Source: JACJWR01 sp963752505
GTDB taxonomy: Bacteria > Actinomycetota > Actinomycetes > S36-B12 > UBA10799
NCBI GenBank assembly: GCA_963752505.1
Contig: CAVVYM010000002.1
Coordinates: 248,001 to 312,000, forward strand
DNA length: 64,000 nt
Reading direction: 5' to 3'
Positions 1 to 9,737 of the stretch are shown in pieces; positions within the stretch are counted from its first letter, which is position 1, and each line of letters starts with the position of its first letter. Made by a program: the position numbers and the translations under genes. The notes beneath the pieces are model-generated. The model did no database searches. It was not told the DNA's origin and saw only the letters and a program-made list of their open reading frames with translations.

Positions 1-303
1 CAGCACGATCGGGACCAGGACGACGGTCATGGCGAGCAATACCAGGGCGATGCCGTCAACACCGAGCGCGTAGTTGACCCCGAGTGAGGGGATCCACGAG
101 ATGCTCTCCGTGAATTGGAAGGGCTCAGCCGATTCGGGGTCGAACATCAACCCCATGGCCACGACGATCAGCACGGGGATGATCGCGAACGCGACGCCGA
201 GTTTGCGCGCAGCGATGTCGCTGCGCTCGGGCATCAGGGCGAGGACGATGGCGCCGAGAAGAGGGACCAGTGCGAGGGTGGTCAACCACGGGAAGCTCTC
301 CAC
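1..303 (-). CDS. nuoM: NADH-quinone oxidoreductase subunit M, N-terminal part (cut by window edge)
   Basis: This is the first 101 residues of NuoM, an antiporter-like proton-pumping membrane subunit of complex I. It opens VESFPWLTTLALVPLLGAIV, followed by further hydrophobic stretches and the motif YALGVDGIAL, typical of the NuoM/MrpD family (usual length about 500 residues). The GTG start lies one base after the nuoL stop codon, which fits the nuoL-nuoM order of complex I operons. The rest of the gene and nuoN should lie beyond base 1. Confidence 0.93.
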   Translation of the reverse strand, partial: MESFPWLTTLALVPLLGAIVLALMPERSDIAARKLGVAFAIIPVLIVVAMGLMFDPESAEPFQFTESISWIPSLGVNYALGVDGIALVLLAMTVVLVPIVL

Positions 304-304
304 G

Positions 305-2293
305 TCACAGCCTCACCAGGAACAGGGCGCCGACCACGAGGACAGCACCTCCCAACATTGAGAGTGCGTAGGTGCGGGCATATCCGGTTTGCCAGCGCCG
401 CAGGCGGCCAGAAGCACCGCCGACTGCCGCAGCCGAGCCGTTGACGAAACCGTCCACGGCGGAATGGTCGAACCACACCAACGAGCGTGTGAGGTACTGA
501 CCGGGGCGCATGAATACCCCTTCGTTGAAGACGTCGCTGTAGAGGTTCACCCGCGCCGCCTTGGTGAATACCGAGACATGTTGCGGCGGCGTGCGCGGCA
601 CGTCGCGGGCGAATTGCTTGGCCGTTATGAACACCGTCAGCAGCACCAACGCCAACACCATGAGGGAGAACAGCCACTCGGGAATGGGCAGTTCGGTCTT
701 CTCGTAGCCGAGCACCGGCGTCAGCCAGTCCACAATCGAGAACACGTTCGCGAGCACGATTCCGGCGAACGTCGATAGCACGCCGAGGATCCACAACGGG
801 ATCGTCATGCTCATGGGGGATTCGTGCGGGTGCTGACCAGAATCCCAACGGGACTTGCCCATGAACGTCATCACGATGATGCGCGTCATGTAGGCGGCCG
901 TGAGGATGGCACCGATGAGGGTTACCAGCCCCACGAAGAAGTTGGTGCCGAAAGCGACCTCGATGATTTTGTCCTTGGAGAAGAAGCCGTCAAACGGCCA
1001 GATTCCCATGATCGAGAGGTAGGCGGCGAAGAAGGTGATGTAGGTGGCCAGCATCACCTTGCGCAGCGCCCCGAGTCGGCGCATGTCCTCTTCGTTGTTC
1101 ATCCCGTGCATCACGGAGCCGGCTCCGAGGAACAGCGTGGCCTTGAAGAAGCCGTGCATGAGCAGGTGGAAGATTCCGTACACGTACCCGACCGGTCCGA
1201 GCCCCACCGCCACGATCATGTAGCCGATCTGACTCATCGTGGAACCTGCGAGGGCCTTCTTGATCTCATCGCGCGCCATGGCGATCACGGCACCGCCGAT
1301 CAAACTGATGGAACCGACGATGACCACCACCGTGGCCGCGGTCGACGCCGCGTTGAAGATCGGGTTGGCACGCGCGATGAGGTAAACACCGGCTGTCACC
1401 ATGGTTGCCGCGTGGATCAGGGCCGAGACCGGAGTGGGGCCCTCCATGGCATCGAACAACCATGCGTGCAGCGGGAATTGCGCGGATTTCGCGACCGCGC
1501 CCACGAGCAGCAGCAGTCCGACGATGTTGAGCGTCCAGGTGGTCGCCTCCGGCGCCGCGGCGAATACCTCTGGGTAGGCCACCGTTCCGAACGTCGCGAA
1601 GATAAGGAAGACGCCCAGCGCGAGGCCGAAGTCGCCCACCCGGTTCATGACGAAGGCCTTCTTGGCGGCGGCAGCGGCCGTGGGCTTGTACTGCCAGAAT
1701 CCGACCAGCAGGTAGGAAGCGAGACCCACTCCCTCCCAACCGAAGTAGAGCAGCACGAAGTTGTCGGCCAGCACCAGCAACAGCATGGCGGCCACAAAGA
1801 GGTTGAGGAACGCGAAGAAGCGGCGCCGCTCGGGATCCTCGGCCATGTAGCCGATCGAGTAGATGTGAATCAAGCCGCCCACGCCGGTGATCAGCAGCAC
1901 GAAGATCATCGACAGCTGGTCCAGCTGGAACCCGACATCGGCGGTGAAGTCGCCGACTTGGAACCAGGTGAACAGCGTCTGCTGCACACCGCGCTCGGCC
2001 GCCGGTTCGCCCAGCATGGAGGCGAACATCGCGACGCCAAGCGCGAAGGCCGAGAACACCATGGCGATCGCGAACCAGTGGCCCCACTTGTTGGAGCGCT
2101 TGCCTGCCAGCAACAGGACCGTGGCGCCCAGCAGGGGCAGTCCGACGAGCAGCCAGATGAGCGAGAAGACACCGCTCGCCGCCGACAGGGTCTGCAATTC
2201 GGCGGGCCCGCCAACGTCACCGCTGAGCGGGAGAGCCGCCAACGTCGATGTCACGTCGACCTCCCCGAGAAGGTTGTTGAACATCCGAATCAA
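305..2293 (-). CDS. nuoL: NADH-quinone oxidoreductase subunit L
   Basis: This is the largest antiporter-like membrane subunit of complex I, 662 residues. It pumps protons and carries the long lateral helix along the membrane arm. Characteristic stretches are FGWEGVGLASYLLVGFW, the channel segment AQFPLHAWLFDAMEGPTPVS and LIHAATMVTAGVYLIAR. A final membrane helix ends the protein, and length is normal for the family. Its ATG overlaps the nuoK stop by four bases, so translation is probably coupled. The first 20-30 residues before the first helix are poorly conserved, so a later start cannot be excluded. Confidence 0.97.
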   Translation of the reverse strand: MIRMFNNLLGEVDVTSTLAALPLSGDVGGPAELQTLSAASGVFSLIWLLVGLPLLGATVLLLAGKRSNKWGHWFAIAMVFSAFALGVAMFASMLGEPAAERGVQQTLFTWFQVGDFTADVGFQLDQLSMIFVLLITGVGGLIHIYSIGYMAEDPERRRFFAFLNLFVAAMLLLVLADNFVLLYFGWEGVGLASYLLVGFWQYKPTAAAAAKKAFVMNRVGDFGLALGVFLIFATFGTVAYPEVFAAAPEATTWTLNIVGLLLLVGAVAKSAQFPLHAWLFDAMEGPTPVSALIHAATMVTAGVYLIARANPIFNAASTAATVVVIVGSISLIGGAVIAMARDEIKKALAGSTMSQIGYMIVAVGLGPVGYVYGIFHLLMHGFFKATLFLGAGSVMHGMNNEEDMRRLGALRKVMLATYITFFAAYLSIMGIWPFDGFFSKDKIIEVAFGTNFFVGLVTLIGAILTAAYMTRIIVMTFMGKSRWDSGQHPHESPMSMTIPLWILGVLSTFAGIVLANVFSIVDWLTPVLGYEKTELPIPEWLFSLMVLALVLLTVFITAKQFARDVPRTPPQHVSVFTKAARVNLYSDVFNEGVFMRPGQYLTRSLVWFDHSAVDGFVNGSAAAVGGASGRLRRWQTGYARTYALSMLGGAVLVVGALFLVRL

Positions 2294-2589
2294 TACCTCA
2301 GCAGACTGGGTTCATCGACGGAGGCGGATCTTCGGGTGCGGAAGATCGTGACGATGATTGCCAAGCCGACCACCACCTCGGCCGCAGCCACGACCATGAC
2401 GAAGAAGGCCACTGCCTGGCCGTCGAGGTTCGCATTGGCCTTGGCGAAGGTCACGAATGCCAGGTTGGAGGCGTTGAGCATCATCTCGATGCACATGAAC
2501 ACCACGATTGCGTTGCGCCGAACCAGCACACCGAGGGCACCCAAACTGAACAGGATCGCCGAGAGGATGAGGTAGTAGGTGGGATCCAT
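2290..2589 (-). CDS. nuoK: NADH-quinone oxidoreductase subunit K
   Basis: This 99-residue membrane protein has three predicted helices and is part of the proton channel of complex I. It shows the family hallmark glutamate segment FMCIEMMLNASNLAFVTFA and a second acidic helix VVAAAEVVVGLAIIVTIFR. Length matches the family (about 100). It overlaps nuoL by four bases and touches nuoJ by one base, consistent with a tightly packed operon. Confidence 0.97.
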   Translation of the reverse strand: MDPTYYLILSAILFSLGALGVLVRRNAIVVFMCIEMMLNASNLAFVTFAKANANLDGQAVAFFVMVVAAAEVVVGLAIIVTIFRTRRSASVDEPSLLRY

Positions 2590-3410
2590 CAGGCGTCCCC
2601 TCCCTCATCCTCACCAGGAATCGCAGGTCGACCGGCCATGCCTTCGGATACTTCGTTCATGTCGTCCGAGTCCACCATGCGCACCGACCCGCGGGCGCGC
2701 AGCGGACCCGGAACGGAGTCGGGGGCGGTGGTGCCGTCGGGCAGCAGCGCCGGGGTGTCCACCGCGTTGTGCCGCGCATAGACGCCAGGCGGTGGCTTGG
2801 GGCCGACGTAGTCGCCCTCGGCGAACAGCGCAACCGACAACTCGCGTTGCGTCTTGCGCTCGTTCACCCGGTCCCGGTGAGCGAGCAGCATCGCCCCGAG
2901 TGCCGCAGTGATGAGCAACGCCGAGGTGAGCTCGAAGGCGAACACGTACTTGGAGAAGATGAGCGCGCCGATGCCCTGGACGTTGCCGCCGTAGGCGGCG
3001 TTTGCCTCGTCGAGCGAGCCGGCCGGCAGCACTTCGGCGCCCTTGGCTATGGCGCCGATGAGCAGTGCCGCGAAACCGACCGCGAACAGACCGCCCGCCA
3101 GCCGCTGGCCCTTGATGGTTTCGACCAGGCTGTCCGAGGAATCGACGCCAACGATCATGAGCACGAAGAGGAACAGCATCATCACGGCACCGGTGTAGAC
3201 GATGATCTGCACCATGCCGAGGAAGGGCGCCTGCAGCGAGACGTACAGAATCGCCAGATTGATCATGGAGAGCGCCACGAACAGCGCGCTGTGCACCGCC
3301 TTGCGGGACAGGATCATGCCGAGTGCTCCGATGACGGCAAGTCCGCCGCAGATCCAGAAGACGGCAGCGGCGCCGGCACTTGCGGCGGATAGCAGCGCAG
3401 TCGGATTCAT
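2589..3410 (-). CDS. nuoJ: NADH-quinone oxidoreductase subunit J
   Basis: NuoJ is a membrane subunit of complex I, here 273 residues. It contains the typical helix IIVYTGAVMMLFLFVLMIVG and the upstream segment HSALFVALSMINLAILYVSL. After the last helix there is a hydrophilic tail of about 90 residues (YVGPKPPPGVYARHNAVDTP onwards); such tails are common in actinobacterial NuoJ and absent in E. coli. It overlaps nuoI by four bases (ATGA). Confidence 0.96.
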   Translation of the reverse strand: MNPTALLSAASAGAAAVFWICGGLAVIGALGMILSRKAVHSALFVALSMINLAILYVSLQAPFLGMVQIIVYTGAVMMLFLFVLMIVGVDSSDSLVETIKGQRLAGGLFAVGFAALLIGAIAKGAEVLPAGSLDEANAAYGGNVQGIGALIFSKYVFAFELTSALLITAALGAMLLAHRDRVNERKTQRELSVALFAEGDYVGPKPPPGVYARHNAVDTPALLPDGTTAPDSVPGPLRARGSVRMVDSDDMNEVSEGMAGRPAIPGEDEGGDA

Positions 3411-3967
3411 GCGATGCTCTCCTCCTGTCTGGCCTTGGCAGCGGCGATCTGGTCCGCGGTTGCGCCCGTCACTTTACCGCTGTAGTAATCCTTCTCGTTG
3501 GTGCCTTCCACCATTGCGTGTGGCGGCGACACCATGCCCGGCAGCAACGGGGACAGCAGTTCGTGCTTCTCGAAGATCAGATCGACGCGGTTGTCGTCGG
3601 CCAGTTCGTATTCGTGGGTCATCGTGAGTGCCCGCGTCGGGCACGCCTCGATGCACAGACCGCAAAAGATGCAGCGCAGGTAGTTGATCTGGTACACGCG
3701 GCCGTAGCGCTCCCCCGGCGAGAACCGCTCCTCGTCGGTGTTGGCCGCGCCCTCGACGTAGATGGCGTCCGCCGGGCAGGCCCAGGCGCAGAGTTCGCAC
3801 CCGACGCACTTCTCCAGCCCATCCGGGTGTCGATTGAGCTGGTGGCGGCCGTGGAAACGCGGAGCGACCGGCTTTTTCTTCTCCGGATACTCCTCGGTCA
3901 CGACCTTGCTGAACATCGCTTTGAAGGTGACGGAGAATCCCTTCACTGCTGGGGGGACACTAGCCAT
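3407..3967 (-). CDS. nuoI: NADH-quinone oxidoreductase subunit I (two [4Fe-4S] clusters)
   Basis: NuoI (186 residues) is a ferredoxin-like subunit of the peripheral arm that passes electrons toward NuoB. Two complete cluster motifs are visible: CVGCELCAWACP at about residues 54-65 and CIFCGLCIEACP at about 99-110. I chose the ATG at 3967 (MASVPPAVKGF) because the frame upstream is clearly the 3-prime end of nuoH read in another frame; this gives an eight-base overlap with nuoH and a normal protein length. Confidence 0.96.
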   Translation of the reverse strand: MASVPPAVKGFSVTFKAMFSKVVTEEYPEKKKPVAPRFHGRHQLNRHPDGLEKCVGCELCAWACPADAIYVEGAANTDEERFSPGERYGRVYQINYLRCIFCGLCIEACPTRALTMTHEYELADDNRVDLIFEKHELLSPLLPGMVSPPHAMVEGTNEKDYYSGKVTGATADQIAAAKARQEESIA

Positions 3968-5264
3968 TCTCGATCTCCTCCTTCGTGCTCTCACCGGTGG
4001 CAGATCCGACCGTGACCGGTCTGCGCGGCGCCGAGCTCTCGGATAGTCGTTGCCCAGGCAGCGGTGGCACTGGGAAGCCACCGGCGAACGGGTCGACGAC
4101 CTTTGGCACTTCGGGCGCGGGCGGTTTGCGACGGCCGGTGAAGTACGACACCACGGCGATGAAGATGCCCAGCAGCACGGCGAAGATGACCACCAGCACG
4201 GTGAGGTCCCAGCCCTGCTCAACGGCGAGGTAGCGCACGATGGCCACCACGACGATCCAGAGGACCGCCGACGGAATCAGGAACTTCCAGCCGAAGCTCA
4301 TGAACTGGTCGTAACGCATTCGGGGCAGGGTGCCGCGCAGCCAGATGAACACGAAGATGAAGGTGAACACCTTGAGCAGGAACCACAGCAGCGGCCACCA
4401 CCCCTCGTTCGCACCTTCCCACAGCGAAATCGGCCAGGGGGCGCGCCAGCCGCCGAGGAAGAGCGTCGTCGCGAGGGCCGAGACCGTGACCATGTTGATG
4501 TACTCGCCGAGGAAGAACATCGCGAACTTCAGCGAGGAGTACTCGGTGTGGAAGCCACCCGTCAACTCGGACTCCGCCTCGGGGAGGTCAAACGGCGCCC
4601 GGTTGGTCTCGCCGACCATCGACACCGCATAGATCATGAAGGACGGCAGCAGCAGGATGATGAACCAGAGTTTGGTCTGGGCGTTGACGATTGCCGAGGT
4701 ACTCATAGCGCCCGCGAACAGGAACACCGCCACGAACGACAGCGACATCGCCACCTCGTAGGAGATCACCTGGGCGCTCGAACGCAACGAGCCGAGCAGC
4801 GAATAGGTGGATCCGGACGACCAACCGGCCAGCACGATCCCGTACACGCCGATGCTCGCGATGGCCACGATGTAGAGCACGGCCACCGGGAAGTCCGCCA
4901 GTTGCAGCGGCGTGACATAGCCGAACATGGATACTTCCGGTCCCAGCGGGATCACGGCGAACGCCATGAACGCGGTGATCGCCGAGATCACCGGTGCGAG
5001 GTAGTAGACGACTTTGTCGGCCGACTTGGGCCAGATTTCCTCCTTGAAGGCCAGCTTGAAACCGTCCATCAGGGTCTGCAACAGGCCGAACGGCCCAGCC
5101 CGGTTGGGTCCGATCCGCAGTTGCATGCGCGCCACCACGCGGCGCTCGAACCAAATCGTGAACAGCACGATGAGCACCAACAACACGAATAGGCCCAGCA
5201 CCTTGATGAGCACCAGCCATACCGGGATCGGCCCAAACACTTCGGGCATCGCAGGTTCGGTCAC
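3960..5264 (-). CDS. nuoH: NADH-quinone oxidoreductase subunit H
   Basis: NuoH forms the quinone-binding chamber of complex I with NuoB and NuoD. The 434-residue protein has about eight membrane helices and the hallmark loop ETNRAPFDLPEAESELTGG, plus RIGPNRAGPFGLLQTLMDG near the N terminus. The C terminus is extended by a Pro-rich cytoplasmic tail (about 40 residues), as in other actinobacteria. The GTG at 5264 is preferred because it overlaps the nuoG stop as GTGA; an ATG 15 bases further in (MPEVFGPIPVW) is the alternative. Confidence 0.95.
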   Translation of the reverse strand: MTEPAMPEVFGPIPVWLVLIKVLGLFVLLVLIVLFTIWFERRVVARMQLRIGPNRAGPFGLLQTLMDGFKLAFKEEIWPKSADKVVYYLAPVISAITAFMAFAVIPLGPEVSMFGYVTPLQLADFPVAVLYIVAIASIGVYGIVLAGWSSGSTYSLLGSLRSSAQVISYEVAMSLSFVAVFLFAGAMSTSAIVNAQTKLWFIILLLPSFMIYAVSMVGETNRAPFDLPEAESELTGGFHTEYSSLKFAMFFLGEYINMVTVSALATTLFLGGWRAPWPISLWEGANEGWWPLLWFLLKVFTFIFVFIWLRGTLPRMRYDQFMSFGWKFLIPSAVLWIVVVAIVRYLAVEQGWDLTVLVVIFAVLLGIFIAVVSYFTGRRKPPAPEVPKVVDPFAGGFPVPPLPGQRLSESSAPRRPVTVGSATGESTKEEIENG

Positions 5265-7750
5265 TTGGCACCTCCGGCCGCGAGGCGCACGGTGGCCCCT
5301 GCGGTCACCCGCAGCGACTCGTGCACGTGGGATCCAGGCGAATAGGTGGGTATCCACACCACTCGATCGGGCATGTCGGTGGCCACCCAGGGGAGCGTCA
5401 CGGCGCCGGCGTCAGTGGCGACCGTCACCAGTTCAGCTTCGGTCAGGCCGATTTCGGCGGCGGTCGCGGCCGAGAGCCGGGCCACCACCGGGCGGCGGGT
5501 AGCCGCCAGATGCGGCTCGCCGGCCTGCGAGGCGCCGTCGTCGAGCAAGTGACGCCAGGTGGCCAGCACGGCTTCCCCCACACCTGGCGCGGCAGCCGCT
5601 GCCGGTGCGGTGGAGTCGAAGTTGGCGCGCTCTTCGTTCCAATTGCCTAGCTTGGCGAGTTCGGAATCCGCCGCGACGTCGTCGCCGACGCCGATCGGGC
5701 TGCCCATCTCGCGGGCCAGCAACGCCAGCACTTGGGCATCGGTGAACCCTGCAGCGTGGCGGAAGACGGTGCCGAACGAGCGCTCCCTGCCCTCCCAGTC
5801 GGTGAACGAACCCGATTTCTCGGTCACCACCTTGACGGGCAGGACCACGTCGGCAGCCGGGTCCATGGCACCCCGCCAGGACGTCAGCTGCACCACGAAC
5901 TGCGCACTGCCCACCGCTGAGCGAGTACGTTCGGGGTCCTCGAAATCGTCGTAGTCGATCGTCCCCAGCAGGAGCGCGTCGACAGTGTCGAGTTCGGCCG
6001 CCTCGTCGGCCTGGCGGCCGTCGTCAAGTTCGGCCGCCTCGGCTTCCCGGGCGGCGGCCGCAGCGAGCACTGCCGCCACAACTTCGTCAACTGTGCGTCC
6101 GACGTGCTTCGGCAGCGCATCCGAGGGCAATCCCCAGGCTGCCGCAACCTCGGCCCGCGCCCCCGGGTCTGCCAGCGGGCGACCGCCCGGCAGCACTCCT
6201 GCCAACGCGCCGGCGTCCAGCGAGCCACGTTCGCCCGCTCGACGCGGAACCCACGCCAATGCTGCCCCCGTCGCGTTGGCGAGTTCCGCGGCCGCGGTGA
6301 GGCCACCGGGCACCGTGGCCAGGCGTTCGCCCACCAGGATCACCGCACCCTCAGCCGTGAGGTCCACCGGTGCGTCGTCGCCGGTGAGGGCTCGCAGCGC
6401 GGCGGGTTCGTCGCCGGGCACGGTAGGCACGACGGTGGCGTGCAGCTTGGCGAAGCCAGGGCTGGCCCAGGGCGCGATGGCGAGGACCGCACCCGCGCCT
6501 CGCTGCGCGACCGCCTTGCGGAGTCGGAGGAAGACGATCGGCGACTCCTCTTCGGGCTCCAATCCCACCAGCACCACGGCTGGCGCCTGCTCGAGGTCTT
6601 CGTACGTCACCCCGAGTCCGGTGCCGGCCACTCGGGCAGCCAAGAACGAAGCCTCCTCAATCGAGGTGGGGCGTGCGCGGAAGTCGATGTCGTCCGAACG
6701 CAGCGCCACCCTCGTGAACTTCGCGAAGGCATAGGCGTCCTGCGTGGTGAGCCGCCCGCCGAGCAGAGTGGCTGCGTGGCCGCGCGCCGCTTCCAGCCCT
6801 CGGGCTGCCACCGAGATCGCCTCTGGCCAGGAGGCCGCTCGTAGTTCGCCGGTGTCGGCGTCGCGCACCATCGGGTGCGTGAGTCGGTCGGCTGCGAGGT
6901 ACGGGAACGCGAAGCGTCCCTTGTCGCAGTTCCACTCCTCGTTGACCGCGGGATCCTCGCCGGCGAGCCGGCGCATCACGGTGTCGCGTCGGGTGTCGGT
7001 GCGCATGGCGCAACCTGCCGCGCACTGTTCGCAGATCGTGGGGGTGCTGACGAGGTCGAACGGACGCGAGCGGAACCGGTAGTCGGCGCTGGTGAGGGCC
7101 CCCACCGGGCAGATCTGCACCGTGTTGCCGGAGAAATACGAGTCGAAGGGGTGGTTCTCGGCAATGCCAACTTGCTGCTTGGCACCGCGCTCCAGCAGTT
7201 CAATGAAGGCGTCGCCTGCGATCTGGTCGGCGAAGCGGGTACACCGAGCGCACGAAACACACCGCTCGCGGTCCAGCAGAATCTGCGCGGACACGTTGAT
7301 GGGCTTGGGGAAAGTCCGTTTCGAGCCGTCGAACCGAGAGGTTCCCCGGCCGGTGGACATGGCTTGGTTCTGCAGCGGACACTCACCGCCCTTGTCGCAC
7401 ACCGGACAGTCGAGGGGGTGGTTGATGAGCAGGAACTCCATCACACCCTTTTGGGCGATCTGGGCAACCGAAGACGTCAGTTGCGTCCGGACCACCATGC
7501 CGTCGTTCAGCGGAATCGCGCAGGCCGGCTGCGGCTTGGGCATCCCCTCGATCTCGATCAGGCACTGCCGACAGGCCGCGACCGGGTCGAGCAGCGGGTG
7601 ATCGCAGAACCTCGGAATCTCGATTCCGATCTGCTCAGCGGCCCGGATGATGAGCGTGCCCTTGGGCACGTGAACCTCGATGTCATCGATTGTTGCCGAG
7701 ATCAGGTCGCTGGGTACGACCTCGGATTCAGCGGACGAGGTGACGGTCAT
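5261..7750 (-). CDS. nuoG: NADH-quinone oxidoreductase subunit G
   Basis: NuoG (829 residues) carries several iron-sulphur clusters of the peripheral arm. In order it shows a [2Fe-2S] domain (PRFCDH, CRQC), the His/Cys segment HPLDCPVCDKGGECPLQ, a ferredoxin-like pair (CVSCARC, CPVGAL), then CEQCAAGC followed 27 residues later by a fourth Cys. That last CxxCxxxCx27C pattern is the ligand set of the extra N7 cluster found only in some bacteria. The rest is a degenerate molybdopterin-oxidoreductase fold. The ATG at 7750 (MTVTSSAE) overlaps the nuoF stop by four bases. Confidence 0.96.
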   Translation of the reverse strand: MTVTSSAESEVVPSDLISATIDDIEVHVPKGTLIIRAAEQIGIEIPRFCDHPLLDPVAACRQCLIEIEGMPKPQPACAIPLNDGMVVRTQLTSSVAQIAQKGVMEFLLINHPLDCPVCDKGGECPLQNQAMSTGRGTSRFDGSKRTFPKPINVSAQILLDRERCVSCARCTRFADQIAGDAFIELLERGAKQQVGIAENHPFDSYFSGNTVQICPVGALTSADYRFRSRPFDLVSTPTICEQCAAGCAMRTDTRRDTVMRRLAGEDPAVNEEWNCDKGRFAFPYLAADRLTHPMVRDADTGELRAASWPEAISVAARGLEAARGHAATLLGGRLTTQDAYAFAKFTRVALRSDDIDFRARPTSIEEASFLAARVAGTGLGVTYEDLEQAPAVVLVGLEPEEESPIVFLRLRKAVAQRGAGAVLAIAPWASPGFAKLHATVVPTVPGDEPAALRALTGDDAPVDLTAEGAVILVGERLATVPGGLTAAAELANATGAALAWVPRRAGERGSLDAGALAGVLPGGRPLADPGARAEVAAAWGLPSDALPKHVGRTVDEVVAAVLAAAAAREAEAAELDDGRQADEAAELDTVDALLLGTIDYDDFEDPERTRSAVGSAQFVVQLTSWRGAMDPAADVVLPVKVVTEKSGSFTDWEGRERSFGTVFRHAAGFTDAQVLALLAREMGSPIGVGDDVAADSELAKLGNWNEERANFDSTAPAAAAAPGVGEAVLATWRHLLDDGASQAGEPHLAATRRPVVARLSAATAAEIGLTEAELVTVATDAGAVTLPWVATDMPDRVVWIPTYSPGSHVHESLRVTAGATVRLAAGGAK

Positions 7751-9051
7751 CGAACCTCCGCAGGTGTGAAGACAGTGGTGCGCACCGGGTCGAACAGAAC
7801 GTCGGCCGGCGTGTGCGTACCCGCAGCGAACTCGTCGGCGAAGTACTTCATCGCAGCCGGGTACGGGGTGGCCGCGGCATCGCCGAGCGCGCAGAAGGAT
7901 CGACCGAGGATCTGCGCGCACAACTCCTGCAGCAATTCCATGTCGTCGGTCTTTCCCGTTCCGGCCGAGAAGCGGTGCAGCACTTGGTCGATCCAGTAGG
8001 TGCCCTCGCGACACGGGGTGCACTTGCCGCAGGATTCATGCTTGTAGAAGTCCAGCCAACCGGTGATCGCGCGCACCACCGACGTGGTGTCGTCGAAGAG
8101 CATCGGTGTGCCGGTGCCCAGCATCGAACCGGCTGCCGCGATGTCTTCGTAGGTCAGCGGGGTATCGAGGTGATCGGCTGTGAGCATCGGCACGCTGGAT
8201 CCTCCGGGGAGCCAGAACTTCAACTCGTGGCCCTCCCTGATGCCACCGGCGTACTCGAGCAGTTCGCGCATCGTGATGCCCAGGGGCGCCTCATAGATGC
8301 CGGGGTTGGTGACGTGGCCGGACACGGCAAAGAGCTTGAATCCCGGCGACTTCTCGGTGCCGAACTCCCGGAACCAGTCGACACCGTTCTTCACGATGTA
8401 GGGGACGTTCGAGATCGTCTCGACGTTGTTCACCACGGTGGGCGACGCGTAGAGGCCAGCGACGGCGGGGAACGGCGGCTTGAGTCGGGGCTGGCCGCGC
8501 AGGCCTTCCAGCGAGTCGAGCAGCGCAGTTTCCTCGCCGCAGATATAGGCACCGGCACCGGCGTGCACGACGACGTCGACATCGAAGCCGGAGCCGAGGA
8601 CGTCCTTGCCCAGGTAGCCGGCGTCGTAGGCCTGCCGCACCGCCGCGAACATCCGCCGGATCACATGCGGTACTTCACCGCGGATGTAGATGAAGGCGTG
8701 GCTGGCGCGGATCGCGTAGCAGGTGATCGCGATGCCCTCGATCAGTGCTTGCGGGTTGGCGAGCATGAGGGGGATGTCCTTGCAGGCGCCCGGCTCGGAC
8801 TCGTCGGCATTGACCACCAAGTAGTGCGGTTTGCCGTCGCCTTGGGGCACGAAGGACCATTTCAAGCCGGTGGGGAACCCGGCACCGCCGCGGCCGCGCA
8901 ACCCGGAGTCCTTCATCACGCCGATGATCTCGTCGGGGGCCATGCCAAGGGCCTTCGGCAACGCCTGATAGCCACCGTGGTCCTTGTAGACGTCGACGTT
9001 CCACAGGCCGTCGACGTCCCAGAATTCGGTGAGCACCGGAGTGAGATTCAT
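7747..9051 (-). CDS. nuoF: NADH-quinone oxidoreductase subunit F (FMN and NADH site)
   Basis: NuoF oxidises NADH, binding NADH, FMN and one [4Fe-4S] cluster. The 434-residue protein has the nucleotide-binding loop GLRGRGGAGFPTGLKW at about residue 50, the FMN-region motif ADESEPGACKD, and the cluster motif ESCGKCTPCREGTYW near residue 345. Length is typical. The ATG lies one base after the nuoE stop and its own stop overlaps the nuoG start. Confidence 0.97.
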   Translation of the reverse strand: MNLTPVLTEFWDVDGLWNVDVYKDHGGYQALPKALGMAPDEIIGVMKDSGLRGRGGAGFPTGLKWSFVPQGDGKPHYLVVNADESEPGACKDIPLMLANPQALIEGIAITCYAIRASHAFIYIRGEVPHVIRRMFAAVRQAYDAGYLGKDVLGSGFDVDVVVHAGAGAYICGEETALLDSLEGLRGQPRLKPPFPAVAGLYASPTVVNNVETISNVPYIVKNGVDWFREFGTEKSPGFKLFAVSGHVTNPGIYEAPLGITMRELLEYAGGIREGHELKFWLPGGSSVPMLTADHLDTPLTYEDIAAAGSMLGTGTPMLFDDTTSVVRAITGWLDFYKHESCGKCTPCREGTYWIDQVLHRFSAGTGKTDDMELLQELCAQILGRSFCALGDAAATPYPAAMKYFADEFAAGTHTPADVLFDPVRTTVFTPAEVR

Positions 9052-9052
9052 G

Positions 9053-9709
9053 TCAGGCTCCTCCGTCCGGATTCGGCGCTGGCGCCGTCATGCCGCGCTC
9101 GTGCGCCACTCTCAATCCGGCCAGCATCTTGTCGTCCACCGCGGGTGCGGCGGCGAGTCCGTCGTCGAATCCGGCCAATGTCCGCTCGGTGTCCTCGAAC
9201 GTGCGGATCATCGGCCCCCTGGTGGCGATGACTTCGCCGCCGTCGGCCAGCGTGTCGAGCACGTCGCGCAGGGATTCGGGGGTTTGATCATCGAGGAATT
9301 CCCAGTTAACCGTCACCACCGGTGCGTGGGTGCAGGCCGCCTGGCACTCGATCCGCTCGAGGGAGAAGGTGCCGTCCTCGGTCACCTCGTGGTCACCGAT
9401 GCCGAGCTTGTCGCACGTGAGCTTCCACAGTTCGTCGCCGCCGAGCAGGCCGCAGCCCGGGTTGACGCAGATTCCGACGTGGTACTCACCCACATCGTGC
9501 CGCTTGTACATCGTGTAGAACGTGGCAACCGCCGCGACCTCCGCCGGGGTGACACCCACTTCCTCGGCGCACATCGCGATTCCCTCGGGGGTCACGAAAC
9601 CTTCCTCCGCCTGCACGAGGTGCAGCAAGGGCAGCAGCGCAGATCGCGCGTGTGGATAACGCGCGATGATCTCTTGCATCTCTACCCGCGTGGCGTCGGT
9701 GAGGGGCAT
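9053..9709 (-). CDS. nuoE: NADH-quinone oxidoreductase subunit E ([2Fe-2S])
   Basis: NuoE (218 residues) is a thioredoxin-fold [2Fe-2S] protein that partners NuoF. The N-terminal helical segment leads into VATFYTMYKRHDVGEYHVGI, and the cluster ligands are CVNPGC and, further on, ECQAAC. The ATG at 9709 (MPLTDATRVEM) is preceded by a good ribosome binding site (AGGAGAAAGG), and the upstream frame is nuoD read out of frame. The C terminus runs about 50 residues past the cluster domain, as in mycobacterial NuoE. Confidence 0.95.
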   Translation of the reverse strand: MPLTDATRVEMQEIIARYPHARSALLPLLHLVQAEEGFVTPEGIAMCAEEVGVTPAEVAAVATFYTMYKRHDVGEYHVGICVNPGCGLLGGDELWKLTCDKLGIGDHEVTEDGTFSLERIECQAACTHAPVVTVNWEFLDDQTPESLRDVLDTLADGGEVIATRGPMIRTFEDTERTLAGFDDGLAAAPAVDDKMLAGLRVAHERGMTAPAPNPDGGA

Positions 9710-9737
9710 TGGTGTCCTTTCTCCTGGCTGGGCCGCG

